Below are positions 10,396 to 21,860 of a stretch of 64,000 nucleotides of DNA, piece after piece; position 1 is the first letter of the stretch; the number at the start of each line of letters is the position of its first letter. The stretch is from NCBI RefSeq assembly GCF_040183065.1, contig NC_091120.1, positions 193,055,627 to 193,119,626 of the forward strand, given 5' to 3'. Below the pieces are notes generated by a model. That model was not told the DNA's origin. It saw only the letters and a list, made by a program, of their open reading frames with translations, and made no database searches. Source of the DNA: Periplaneta americana. Taxonomy: Eukaryota; Arthropoda; Insecta; Blattodea; Blattidae. The position numbers and the translations under genes were made by a program.

Positions 10396-13300
10396 TTACA
10401 ATATTGCCAATAAAAGAGAATAACCATGTAAGCAAACAATGAAAGAAAGTTGAAACAATTCCGCCTGGCAGTGAAAAGAAGAATATAACAAAATGGCAGA
10501 AAAACTGTAAGAGAAGATGGTCGTCACTATAAAATACTAATGAAACAGATTCGATTGGCGCATTCGGATTTTTATTCTTTACATTATTTTAAATGAATCA
10601 TTGCTCACTTGACTGTAACACCTCTGTCTGCATGACTGGATTCTGTCCAGAATTCTAAACGGATTTCTGTACGAAATAAAGAATTTCATGGTAAATATAT
10701 TGTTTACAAGGCCTCCAATCGCGGTAATATTGATGATATAAATGAAATGGATAATGTGAAACTTATTTTGTTAGCCCAACGTCATATTTAAAGAGCTATA
10801 CAATTTATCAAATTAAAATTATAGCAATGTAATATGCAAAAAGAATATATGGGATGAGAATCAACCTGATTTTTTTTAAGTTACAGAGCTATTCGTTTTA
10901 TTTCCAGGTTCAGTTCAGAACACTACACTTTTTCTCTCCTTTGTATCACTATATGACTTCACCAGCTCTGACACAAGGTCATTGATACATTGATCCTTCA
11001 TCTGTTGATTGCCGTTTACTTCATTGGAATATGTAGTGTAGTTTAGAAATTATGGGCACAACAAAACTGGACTGGAAATGTGTCGGTTAACTTTCTGGAA
11101 TGGCATCCTAGTATTATGTATGGACGATGACATATGGTTTACTAATTATTTTGTCACAGGCAATGGAGTGGAGAATGCATTCGCCTTCACACGGAATGTG
11201 CTGACTCTGTCCTTGCACAAATATGAACCAGGCTTCTATCCAGGTTCTGGCAGCTTGCAAGATGTGGGTTCAGGTCGAGGGAAGTTCTATACAGTCAACG
11301 TACCGCTCAAAGAAGGAATAAGGGATGAAAATTACTGTGTCGTCTTCAATTGGTGAGTAAGGACTGGAGTTGTCATCTTTAATAATGGTCTATTGGCTAC
11401 CATGCATGCCATTGGAAGAGAAATAAGGCTGTGGGTCCTGTCTCTAGATTTATCTGTCTTCAGAGTGTTCCAGACAAAATTTGCTGACCATTTCTCAAAA
11501 TTTGTTTGTAACATAACGGCCCTATATTGGTAGCCTGAATATGCATGGACCTATCTTAACTTCCACCTGTAATCCATAGCAATGTGTGAAGCAGTATCAT
11601 TTACAAAAAAGGATGTGATACACTGCAGTGGCGGCTCGTGGCTGAAAATGAGAGTGTGCTACAATATGGGAAATTTACTTTTAAAAAGTTGTTAAAATTT
11701 GGTTTATCTACTCACTAGTGGAACAGTATGAAGTTCATGCTGCAGAATCTGTCAATCACTGTTCCCAACACATAAATTGTATCTCTGTCTGTCTAACACC
11801 TGGAAATCCGTCAGAATCCGTTAAAATAAAAAAAATAATAATAATAAGACCCACTTAATATATATCTATATAAAATGAAAGCAAATATTAACGCTACTTT
11901 CTTACCAATCTTGATTAAAATAATAATAATTCATCCACATCATATGCCTCTAGTTCTGCAGTTTATGTGCTGGGTTGGTCTACATTCCCTCAAAAATTAA
12001 ACAATTAAAAATGAAAACAGTTAAAAAAGTCAAAAGATGATGTAAATCGTAATTTACGCAAGAAAATCCGTCACCAGTCAAAGCCATTCTATTCCCGTCC
12101 GCTACATTGAAATTCCGTCAATGTTGACGGAACTGATGGAATTTCCGTACAGTTGGAAACACTGCTGCCAGTTGCTTTGGAGTTCAATCCCTCCATGTCG
12201 GCAAACAGCAATCAAAATTTTAAATTGGAATAGCATTCTGATGCATTCAAGCCATCTGTCGGAAGGTTGAAGGAGGAGCATAGGACTACAGCATCTTTTA
12301 ATTAAATTGTATTAAATATAGTACATATAAATAAGCTAATAATAAATGTTATAAACAATACGTTTCAGTTTTACAGGAAAGTTTAATAATTAGCATAAGA
12401 ATAAAATAGTCGTCCCTACATTCTATGATCAAGATTTGTAAAATAGACATAAACTCAAAAATAGTACACGACTGCTTCTCAGAGATGTCGCGACGTCCGC
12501 GTTGTTTGCAGAGTCCGTGGATATCCACGGACTCTGGTTGTTTGTAGATTGCAACCCATCTATACAAACAGTCACTCACTCCTGATTGGTTGTAGATTTT
12601 ATAAAACGCCAATGCGAACGAGTCATTTCAATTCGCTGCTTTGCCTTGTAGTTCACACTGTTTATAATGGGAAACCATAGATTACGTCATACAACAAGCG
12701 AATGTAAGCTCTCTGCGCATGTGCAAGGTTTGCTGCATTTCACTGCAGTTCACTGCGATAAGGAAGTCGGCACACATTACCGACCGGGACTTGCAGACGA
12801 CGCACAAGCTATAGACAATAGCAGTTTCCGATTCTGCGTGCATTAGAACGTGTAACACGAATGAAAGAAAGAAAATATAAATTAGATTATGCTAGGGACT
12901 AAAAATTAACTGTGTGCTGCAACACTGCAGCACATAAAGAGCGGCCGCCACTGATACACTGTCAACTCCAGATATAGTGAACCTCTATGGATATGCATAT
13001 TTCGTTCACTATATCTGAGGTTCACTAAATCTGAAGTGTCTCCCCTAACCTTAAATGACAGGAATGAATGGAATTGTGAACAAGAAAAACAAAATACTAT
13101 ACAGTAATTAAAATATTTTATTTTTGTGGAATGGATTACACTGTATACTGTTACTCACTGTTGATTTACTTAAACTATGCTGTCGACTCACGTCCGCTTG
13201 TGAAAGACCACGTTCAATGTCACTTATAATATTCGCCTTATCTTCCAAAGAAAACATTTACGCTTCCACATTTTTATACAGTACATTCATTGTTCGAACA

Positions 13301-16300
13301 CCAGGAACAGACTGATCAGGTAGAAATGACAAACACTGTTATAGTGTGACTGCATACTCAGCCTTGGAATTTCCCGGGTCATTTAATGGAAACTGGGAGG
13401 GGGTTGTTGGAGTTTGAAAACCATTAGAATCTTACCTTCATTTATGCTCTGGACATAATGTCTGTCCCCTTTTAATGAAAGAAGGCAATTTCATTTTCCG
13501 TTGTTTCGATGCTATCCGTCATAATGGAAATGTTTCTGAGAAAAGGCAGCCCTTTGACGGTGGAAGATTAGAAATAACATTAGAGTAGTGTGCCTGAGAA
13601 CAGAATGGCAACCCGTCGACAGTGGAGTGAGGCAAGGTCGTCACGCGTTGCCTAGATTTACAGTACAGCTCATTGTCTAGGAATCACTAATCCTACCTTT
13701 ATCCTTTGACTAAAGGAGTAAAAAACTTAGAATGTTGTTCTCAACACATTCTTTCAGTTTTATACAAGAAGATCTGACTTCAAATAAGACTGCATTTCTG
13801 AAGACGATTCTCACAGAAGAGCGGATATAATAGCAATAAACAGGCAACAACAAAAGACTATTATCATAGATCCAACTATACGCATGGAGAGAGATCTAAA
13901 CCAAGCTCATCAGGTTGATCAGGAAAAGAGGGCCATTTATGAACCTTGTATTCCCTACCTTAGTGCCAAGTATAACATCCCTCTCTTCAATTGGTCAGTG
14001 ACAGGTTTATTTTTTGGTCGTTGGAGTTCTTTACCAAAATTTACATACCGGTATAATTTTTTAAAACAATTATCAATATCATCTTCTGAAATTCAAGAAA
14101 TCATCTCGCAAATTCTTAAAGATTCCCTGCAGATTATACAATTTCATTTATACCACTCAGAAGGCCTTAATTAAGGATATGCTAATTTTAAATAAAATCT
14201 TTTATTTATAAGTATAATTTTATAGTCATCTTCTAAGATTTTATTTTATAATTGATAATCAATGGTGCTTAATTATTACATTTTATTTTATAACAATATT
14301 AATATTTAATCAATTATATTTATTTGCTATTAATTTCCGGATCCTCGTGGTCATCCTTAATTAAGGCCGGACGAGTTATTTCTCTCTCTCTCAGGATACA
14401 ACTCTTCTAACTTAAATTTTTAAGGTTCACTATAACTGAAGCAAGGGTTCACTATAAACGGAAATATTAAAGTACTTTTTAATGTATGCGAGTCGGGACC
14501 AATGATTTAGGTTCACTATAGCCGAATGTTCACTATATCCAGAGTTGACTGTATTTGGAATTTTATTGTATGGCAGATAGTCTCAAAGTAGTGGCATTAC
14601 TTTTTCAGTGTAACCAGCAAGATCTGTTCTACTTTCCGTCCAAATGCTGTGGTGGTACAGTGTGGAGCAGACGGCATAAATGGGGACCCAGCATGTGCCT
14701 TCAACCTCACTCCCCATGGTATTGGCCAGTGTGTCGAGAAAATTTTATCCTGGAATCTGCCAACTCTGTTTCTTGGAGGAGGTACTTTTCCATTAATAGA
14801 CATTATTCCAAAGCTGTTGGAAGTAAACTTTCACATTAACGACAGTTGTAAAATTAAGCTTCAGAAATTGAAGCTTTCCCTGGAATAACAACTTAACATA
14901 CATTCTTCTGTTGCTATCATGCTTAATAACACATCTCCCTCCTGATGAAGTATTATTTCCCTCCAACAAACACAGCGTTCATTAGAAACAATTGAATGTC
15001 AATCTTGCTGCTATTCAAGGTCTAAAATGTTTGATGCTTTGTATCTCTCATTCAAGATTTTGTAGTTAAGTTCTTGTTTCAGAGAACCCCTCAATAGTTC
15101 AATGTCAGCAGTGAAATAATGCGTTTGGTTTGGAGCAGTAGTAGAATGAAGCTAAAAAACTGATTTGTGTCGGTAAGAAATTTCACAAAATCTGTTGATC
15201 AGACTGTGACATTTTTGCTAAGTCGTGATCGAGTTCGTTCTGCTAGAGTAGTGTGACGGAAAGCAGTTTCTCAGATTATGTAGGCTGTGAACATTTGCAT
15301 TCGTATTACAGTTTTGAGCTTTTATGCTTCCGTTCCCGCGAAACCAGGTGGCCCGGGTTCGAATCCTGGTCGGGGCAAGTTACCTGGTTGTGGTTTTTCC
15401 GGGGTTTTCCCTCAACCCAATACGAGCAAATGCTGGGTAACTTTCGGTGCTGGACCCTGGACTCATTTCACCGGCATTATCACCTTCATTTCATTCAGAC
15501 GCTAAATAACGTAGATGTTGATACAGCGTTGTAAAATAACCCATTCTCTTCATGCTCTTTCATCCTTTTCCATCTCGTTCTCCTTTTATTCCCTTTGTAC
15601 TCGGCCTTCTCCTTTGCTTGTCCTCACCCTCTCCTTTCCTTTTCTTTCTTCTATCCTTTTCCTGTCCATTATTCTTTCCCTTTCAAGTCGTTCTCCCTTG
15701 TCTTTCTCCTTATCCTGCACTTCTTCTCTTCCTCGTTCTTCCATTCTCTTCGTCTTCCTTCCTTTACACCACATTATCACTTCTCTTTCTTACTTCTATG
15801 TTCTTTTCTTCGTTCTTCTATACTCATCCTTCTTGTTCTGAACTCTATCTTCTTGTCCTTTTCTTAATCTCCCTCCTCTTTTCCTCCTTTTTCTATCCTC
15901 TTTTTCTCAGACTTTATTCCTTTTCTTATCCTTCTATCTCTCCTTTCTCGTCCTGGTTCCCTTTTTTCTTCCTCGTTCTACCATGCTCTTTTTTTCTCAT
16001 TGCTTTATCTTCCATCTTGATCTGTTGCTTTTTCTCCGCGTCCTTTCCTTACTCGCTCTCCCTTTGTCTTCTTCGTTCTATCCGCGACTATTTCTCCTCT
16101 TCAACTTTTCCTGTATCTTTTCGCATCATCCTTCTTCCTTTCTATTTGTTATCCTTTTCTCTTTTTCCGTCTTCATTGTTTTTCTTCTCTCACTTCTCAT
16201 CCCCTTGTCTTCTCTTCGAATTCCTTCCCTTCTTTTCATACTTCTCTTGTTTCAAAGTGTAGTCAGTTTAACCTATTCCATTGTTCAGTCTTTTTAATGT

Positions 16301-19300
16301 CTCTCCCGATTTCCTCTCTCTGGGCCAACAATTTCTGACCTCTGGAGAATGTATCTGAAATAGGTAGTCTGTCCATCTTCATTCATATTCCCTGATCGTA
16401 TTGAATATACTGTATTAAATACATCCATTCTGTCTGCAAGCACTAACAAAGCACTTCTTTTAACATAAATAGTATTTATAGGAAATCTGTACATAAATAT
16501 TCTATATCAAGTGCGCTGATCTGCGAAAATAGTAATACAATATTAATATCCACAAAACAAAAATTATTTCAAATACTTCGTATAATATTTTTGTATACTT
16601 TTACAGCAAAATGATTTAAATACATAAATATAAGCGAAATTGTAAAAGTGAAGTATTTGTGTGTTACGGTTCATGTGTGCTTCTTTCAGGAGGTTATCAC
16701 CTGCCCAATACTGCTCGTTGTTGGACTTACCTCACATCCATTATCACTGGCTTCCAGATCGACTCGTCCATACCAGACACAAATTTGGTAAGCATGTATA
16801 GCAGTTAAGGGATCTGTGCTTCTGAGGGTATATTTGTATTCTGAATCAAATTGATATTTAATAGGAATATGTACCAAGTTGATAGTTAACAGGTAGGAGT
16901 AAGAAATTGAAACATGTGATTGTTACCTATATATCTCGTTCATTTTTATATAAAACCCATTTTCCTTTCCTAGAAGTTTTAATCAGTTATTCATAGATTT
17001 CAAAAAGGCATATGACTCAGTTAAGAGAGAAGTTTTATATAATATTCTTATTGAATTTGGTATTCCCAAGAAACTAGTTCGATTAATTAAAATGTGTCTC
17101 AGTGAAACTTACAGCAGTTTCTATCTGATGCTTTTCCAATTCACTGCGGGCTAAAGCAGGGAGATGCATTGTCACCTCTACTTTTTAACTTCGCTCTAGA
17201 ATATGCCATTAGGAAAGTTCAGGATAACACAGAGGGTTTGGAATTGAATGGGTTACTTCAGCTTCTTGTCTACGCGGATGACGTGAATATGTTAGGAGAA
17301 AATCCACAAACGATTAGGGAAAACACGGGAATTCTACTTGAAGCAAGTAAAGCGATAGGGTTGGAAGTAAATCCCGAAAAGACAAAGTATGTGATTATGT
17401 CTCGTGACCAGATTATTGTACGAAATGGAAATATAAAAATTGGAGATTTATCCTTCGAAGAGGTGGAAAAATTCAAATATCTTGGAGCAACAGTAACAAA
17501 TATAAATGACACTCGGGAGGAAATTAAATGCAGAATAAATATGGGAAATGCCTGTTATTATTCGGTTGAGAAGCTTTTGTCATCTAGTCTGCTGTCAAAA
17601 AATCTAAAAGTTAGAATTTATAAAACAGTTATATTACCGGTTGTTCTGTATGGTTGTGAAACTTGGACTCTCACTTTGAGAGAGGAACATAGGTTAAGGG
17701 TGTTTGAGAATAAGATTCTTAGGAAAATATTTGGGGCTAAGAGGGATGAAGTTACAGGAGAATGGAGAAAGTTACACAACGCAGAGCTGCACGCATTATA
17801 TTCTTCACCTGACATAATTAGGAACATTAAATCCAGACGTTTGAGATGGGCAGGGCATGTAGCACGTATGGGCGAATCCAGAAATGCATATAGAGTGTTA
17901 GTTGGGAGGCCGAAGGGAAAAAGACCTTTGGGGAGGCCGAGACGTAGATGAGAAGATAATATTAAAATGGATTTGAGGGAGGTGGGATATGATGATAGAG
18001 ACTGGATTAATCTTGCTCAGGATAGGGATCAATGGCGGGTTTATGTGAGGGTGGCAATGAACCTCCGGGTTCCTTAAAAGCCAATAAGTAAGTAAGTATA
18101 TCTCGTTTATTTTTATATAAAACCCATTTTCCTTCCCTAGAATTTTTAATCATTGCTTTGAAATAACTTTGTGAGGGTACAGTTCGACAGATGAAAGAAT
18201 GTGATTCAGTAGTACAGTGTGCGACAAATAAGACTTGATGCTGTTGACAGCATTGGATGGGCAGGCTATCAAAAAGTGGAGAATGTATGAATCGAGCAAT
18301 TATAGTCGCGACGAGGTTATTCCCGGCGTGACTCCTCCTCTTTGCTTACGTCTTAGGAAGTGAAGGCTCTATAAAGTCTAGGTAGGTAGTATCGTTCGCA
18401 CTTTTTGTTCTTTCTTTGCCGAGCTACCATACGAGGAATCGTCCACACCTGTGGAGTAACGGTCAGCGCATCTGGCCGCGAAACCAGGTGGCCCGGGTTC
18501 GAATCCCGGTCGGGGCAAGTTACCTGGTTGAGGTTTTTTCTGGGGTTATACCTCAACTCAATACGAGCAAATGCTGGGTAACTTTCGGTGCTGGACCCCA
18601 GACTCATTTCACCGGCATTATCACCTTCATATCATTCAGACGCTAAATAACCTAGATGTTGATACAGCATCGTAAAATAACCCAGTAAAATAAATAAAAT
18701 ACGAGGGATCTATTTGCCACACCGTTAAAGATTATCATGTCGTAGCTCCTGTGGTAATAAATCAAACTCACTGTAATTCAGCAAATAATTGAGCGGCAAA
18801 TAACGTCGTCGTGTGCTTTCTGCGAATGCCAACGAAAGAGCCAAATTGGCGGGCGATTATATTAACTATTTATCGAGCCTTAAGAAATGAATAACGTCTT
18901 CATAAGCGGATCACAAGACGTACGTGTTTAAATGTAGCCTACCTGCAACGCGATTGGCTGCCAGAAATTAGAGCGACGGGACTATAGATAAAAACAGAGG
19001 ATGTGGTCTCGTGTGCGAGTAGAGACACTGCTAGGCTAAGTTTTACTAGTTAGTTCCATTTGTATTCCCACAACAAGAGATCATATACATTACAATTATG
19101 GGTACATAAATAACTGAACAACCAATATTGATTGTTGAGCCTTATTTCTTAGAGGAAAAGTTGTTTTTCCTCGCATAAAGGATGCACCCTAGGTTTTTGT
19201 TATAAAGATCGAAAAAATAAAGTGTGTCTGTTACGCAGGTAAATGCGGTAGTTCAGTTTTAGTTCCATGATATGTAATTTATTTGTGCAAAGTTGGGCTG

Positions 19301-20369
19301 TGCATCCAGTAAATATAAACTTGTTGACCCGCAGGACTTCATGCATTATAGCCCTGATTTTGAATTGGATGTCGCTCCTGGGAACCGATCAGACCTCAAC
19401 TCTTCCGCAGAGGTGAAGCAACTTGGAGAAACCATCTGCAGTAAGTAATGTGGCTTTTTTCCTTCTATACAGAATCTCCAGCATTAGAAACAGTATTGGG
19501 TATAGCTCTGGGATAGAAAGAGAGGTGACTCATCAACCAGGAGAGGTCACCATTGGGAAATATGATGTTTTATTATAGTACATTATGCAACGAGCCTATA
19601 ATGGTAGTAATTAAGATGCGAGTATGTTTATGAAACGAGCACAAGAGAGTTTCATAATTTTCATACAAGTGTCTTAATTACCATACGACTTTTTATGCTC
19701 GACCATATTTCTAACTTGAAATTATTCATAAGTATTCATGTTATTCTTATCTGACTGGGGAGCGGAACTGACCTTGTGCAATACCTCGTAAATTGTGAGA
19801 TGTGCGCAGACGCGAAAGTATTGATTTTTTCTGAGAAACAAATGTCATTGACCTTGATATAATCTAGAGAGTAAAATAAACATTAATCTTGATATAACCT
19901 TGAAATTGATTTAGACATTGAAAAACGAGATGACAAATTGAATTTATTTGAATATTATTTACAATTAACGCTAATTATTATAGTAACAGAACATAACCTT
20001 CTGCGACAGTATTGGATTTCCAGCCTCCGTGACGTTTCGCTAGTTGTCTTTTGATTGCATATCCGAGAATAATCGATACTTGTGCTTTCATATTGCTACA
20101 ATGGTGTTTTCTGATTGGTGGAACACCTGAACTTTAATGAATAGGTGTACTTTAATGAGGTCCATAAAAGGGCTGCTACCAGGTGTATAATTACTACATT
20201 TCGGCATGGTCGAGCATAAAAATACATAAGAACTTGTAGGATATGCAAGTGGACTCAAACAACTGTGTTGTATAATATTTCAATTTAGTATTTTTGCATA
20301 TTCTCTGTTGCAGAAAATCTGGACAATATTGCAGAAGAGAACAAGGAGAACAACCAACATGAATTCTAG
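8265..20369 (+). CDS. HDAC8: Histone deacetylase 8 (class I, zinc-dependent), nine exons
   Basis: Coding exons are 8265-8369, 8478-8667, 8787-8928, 9565-9671, 11160-11352, 14609-14781, 16690-16787, 19335-19440 and 20314-20369. All introns are GT-AG and frames join exactly, giving 389 residues (human HDAC8 is 377). The enzyme removes acyl groups from lysines, in animals notably cohesin SMC3. Motifs in order: [20 protein letters not shown] (rim Asp), GGWHHAQ (catalytic His pair), [15 protein letters not shown] (zinc Asp and His), [10 protein letters not shown] (third zinc Asp) and LGGGGYHL with the transition-state Tyr, split across the exon 6/7 junction. The order and short tail without a long C-terminal extension fit HDAC8 rather than HDAC1/3. 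The start at 8265 (MTDLKEGN) matches the family's short N-terminus; an upstream non-ATG extension is not credible. Oddity: HHGDG of the family is HHGNG, from the AAT codon at 11162-11164. AATAAA is at 20397. Confidence 0.95.
9946..10240 (-). mobile_element. RTE-like LINE 3' fragment in HDAC8 intron 4
   Basis: On the minus strand it matches the 3' end of the better copies at 16980-18098 and 35379-36126. It includes the segments encoding the [13 protein letters not shown]-like and GRPRRR-like motifs and the AGGATAGGGATC stretch. It is diverged and truncated, with no intact frame. Confidence 0.8.
10349..10393. repeat. (AAT)n microsatellite in HDAC8 intron 4
   Basis: Pure ATA/AAT repeat. The remainder of intron 4 on either side (10394-11159) shows no recognised element. 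Confidence 0.9.
11626..12953. mobile_element. Non-autonomous hAT element, 1328 bp, perfect 8-bp target duplication
   Basis: ATACACTG occurs immediately before (11618-11625) and after (12954-12961). The ends are CAGTGGCGGCTCGTGG and GAGCGGCCGCCACTG, giving a 10-bp terminal inverted repeat CAGTGGCGGC. An 8-bp duplication and a CAGTGGC-type end are the hallmarks of hAT. No transposase is seen. The interior carries a perfect 28-bp palindrome at 12509-12536. It sits in HDAC8 intron 5 at the left edge of the Tigger-like element. Confidence 0.9.
12509..12536. repeat. Perfect 28-bp palindrome inside the hAT element
   Basis: The half-site is CAGAGTCCGTGGAT followed directly by its reverse complement. 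It is flanked on both sides by GTTGTTTG, a short direct repeat. The role is unknown; it could be a transposase-binding or hairpin site. Confidence 0.85.
12957..14551. mobile_element. pogo/Tigger-like non-autonomous element carrying an R2-like insertion
   Basis: Left end CACTGTCAACTCCAGATATAG and right end CTATATCCAGAGTTGACTG are inverted repeats, with TA outside each. Motif GTTCACTATA and variants recur several times near both ends (12980-13030 and 14424-14540). No transposase is readable. An R2-like LINE fragment (13741-14371) sits inside, and the hAT element inserted at its left edge. Confidence 0.65.
13741..14371 (+). mobile_element. R2-like LINE 3' fragment with structured 3' UTR
   Basis: The reading frames give the C-terminal restriction-like endonuclease region: an [11 protein letters not shown] then [12 protein letters not shown] pair (metal-binding Asp residues), followed by [18 protein letters not shown] and [13 protein letters not shown]. 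Coding ends at the TAA of 14172-14174. The AT-rich 3' UTR ends with TTCCGGATCC and a hairpin that is shared with the copy at 49340-50250. It lacks the reverse transcriptase. The inserted piece helps date the surrounding Tigger-like element as older. Confidence 0.75.
15337..15541 (+). mobile_element. tRNA-derived SINE, family A, 5'-truncated
   Basis: It starts within the tRNA-like head (GCGAAACCAGGTGGCCCGGG, then box-B-like GGTTCGAATCC). The body is CAAGTTACCTGGTTG, GGGTAACTTTCGGTGC and TTTCACCGGCATTATCACC. The tail is CAGACGCTAAATAACG...GTAAAATAACC. The same family occurs at 18441, 34710, 45079, 47517, 53349 and 60740. Its 3' end abuts the pyrimidine tract. Confidence 0.9.
15542..16262 (+). 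repeat. Long polypyrimidine (C/T-rich) tract in HDAC8 intron 6
   Basis: More than 700 bp on the + strand is overwhelmingly C and T, in irregular CTTTCC/TCTTCC blocks with few purines. Long open frames rich in Ser, Phe and Leu result from composition and are not genes. It starts directly after a SINE 3' end. Such tracts can form triplex (H-DNA) structures. Confidence 0.9.
16980..18098 (+). mobile_element. RTE-like LINE, 3' half with YADD reverse transcriptase, (TAAG)n tail
   Basis: It begins in [17 protein letters not shown] (RT palm). A frame runs 17169-17951 with [14 protein letters not shown] (catalytic YADD), [19 protein letters not shown], the post-[28 protein letters not shown] and GRPRRR, where it stops early (TGA). 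Homologous sequence continues to 18075 and the tail is AAGTAAGTAAG. The upstream endonuclease is missing. It lies in HDAC8 intron 7. It is the best preserved of four family members in the window. Confidence 0.9.
18441..18684 (+). mobile_element. tRNA-derived SINE, family A, near full length
   Basis: The head CACACCTGTGGAGTAACGG...GGTTCGAATCCCGG has box A-like and box B-like promoter elements. The conserved body follows and it ends GTAAAATAACCCAG plus an A-rich TAAAATAAATAAAAT. It lies in HDAC8 intron 7. Confidence 0.9.
19577..20222 (-). repeat. 640-bp interspersed palindromic repeat (family E, copy 1)
   Basis: It matches 45340-45974 and 58613-59421 in reverse orientation. Features shared by all copies are ATGCTCGACCATGCCGAAAT near one end, GCATAATGTACT near the other, and a hairpin near the second end. 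Ends GTATTTTTATGC and GCATAATGTAC are weak inverted repeats. No coding frame is present. It lies in HDAC8 intron 8, ending just before the last intron's acceptor. Confidence 0.75.
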
Positions 20370-20396
20370 TTTTAATTTTTCCAGTGACAGCTGGGA

Positions 20397-20402
20397 AATA
20401 AA
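20397..20402 (+). promoter_or_regulatory. Polyadenylation signal of HDAC8
   Basis: AATAAA lies 28 bp after the HDAC8 stop codon. It implies a very short 3' UTR. More distal signals may exist, but this is the nearest canonical one. Confidence 0.55.
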
Positions 20403-20796
20403 TTCTATACTTACTATGTGATATAATTATCAGTTTTTTAAACACAGCAATAATATTAATTGTCAATTTGATATTATAATTGCCATTTTTTAAGGCATTT
20501 GTAATAGAATGTGTAACATAAATGCACACCATATGGACATACAAAATTAAATCCTATTTGTCATCATTATCATTGTCATCATCATGAATTCTTTTTGGTT
20601 TGGGTTCATAGCCTGTTCCAACTTCGAACTGTTGTTTTCGTGGTCTTATGACTTGTCTTCTTTCAGTTCAGAGACTGAAGAAATACTTTGTTTTATAATT
20701 CTGCTTCCCCCTTCCTCTCTCCCTTGTTTAGGCTTTATCTACCAGACAAGTCTACCAGTAAGTTACAAATCTAAATGGATAATAATAATATAGAAA

Positions 20797-21365
20797 GTTG
20801 ATAATATTGCAAAACAGGCAACATATTTGCAACCAAGACCTGTTCAAGTGATATCTCTATCCAATGCTTTTACTTCAGTAGTCTCATTTTACAAACCTAT
20901 GGATCAACAATTGGCTCTCTTCTGACAAAGGAAAAATGTTACAGTCTGTACAAAAAAAACCAAATGACCTGGAAATGTACAAAAACTTGCCCAGACATGT
21001 TCAAACATTTTTAACAAGAGCCAGAACAGGTCACATTGTCACTCAATTGTACCTACATCGATTTCACATTTCTGATAATCCTACTTGTCTGTGGCGTAAT
21101 AATCATGATGAAGATCTGGAACACATTCTTCTATACTGTCCATCCATAAACCACAAAAGAAGTAAATTAAAATCATCAGTACCAGTTGCAGAAGACACAG
21201 CCCTGCAGTATATATTGACTACACCCCACCTCTGGCTACTAGCAACAGGCATCTATAATGAACACCGATCATAATACCCCTCATTTCTCGTGGAAAACAA
21301 CAACTGAATAGACTACAGTTGTCAGCAAACAGCTGGATATATTAAGAAGATTGATTTGATTACAA
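20797..21365 (+). mobile_element. I/Jockey-type LINE 3' fragment (family J copy 1)
   Basis: Frames encode the end of an RNase H domain and a C-terminal zinc-binding region: LTRARTGHIVTQLYLHRF, then CLW...HDEDLEHILLYCPSI, a CCHC-like spacing. It ends with ACTACAGTTGTCAGCAAACAGCTGGATA and AGAAGATTGATTTGATT. Related copies are at 42735-44190 and 48185-49070. Confidence 0.85.
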
Positions 21366-21489
21366 ATCTAAGTAGTGACCTACATTTTTGAATGAGACAC
21401 CTGAAGCCTATCACCACTAGACAGCAGTATTATCCAGGTGTCAAGGTGGCTGATGTGCATACAAGTGAAACAAAGAAGCAGCAGTTGCA

Positions 21490-21860
21490 AATATGTCTGC
21501 ATCTTTGCATACGTTTACCGTTGTTGAGTATCAACCTGTTATGTGGTTTTTCTGGGTAAAAGTCCGGGCAGCAAAGGATATTCATGAAGAAATGCTGCCC
21601 CCCATGTATGGTGAGCGTTGCCTGTCATATCAAGCTGTCTACAATTGAGTGCAGAATTTCTCTGAAGGTTGGACACGCATTGAACACAGTGTCTGACGGC
21701 CAGTGGAGATTGTTATGAAGGTAAATTTGCAGCAGGTTGGCGACTTGATCCTAGCACACAGGATGAAGGGGACGATATGCTAGCCCAGATAGTCACAGGC
21801 AATGAGTCTTGGGTGTATCATTACCAGTGTGTACCAGTGTTGGGATCAAACTATCAATAG
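21490..21860 (+). mobile_element. Mariner transposase relic
   Basis: Broken frames resemble the N-terminal helix-turn-helix of mariner/SETMAR transposases (FLWVKVRAAKDIHEEMLPPMYGERCLSYQAVYN, read across stops and written here as seen in part: VRAAKDIHEEML, GERCLSYQAVYN). Then LAQIVTGNESWVYHY resembles the start of the catalytic domain. Several stops make it non-functional. Sequence 21861-22840 shows nothing further that I recognise. Confidence 0.6.

Noticed and set aside
15552-16262. Long open frame (236 codons) and overlapping frames rich in Ser/Phe/Leu
   Set aside because: All come from the pyrimidine tract. No domain, start context or splice logic; a minus-strand frame over the same DNA is equally open.
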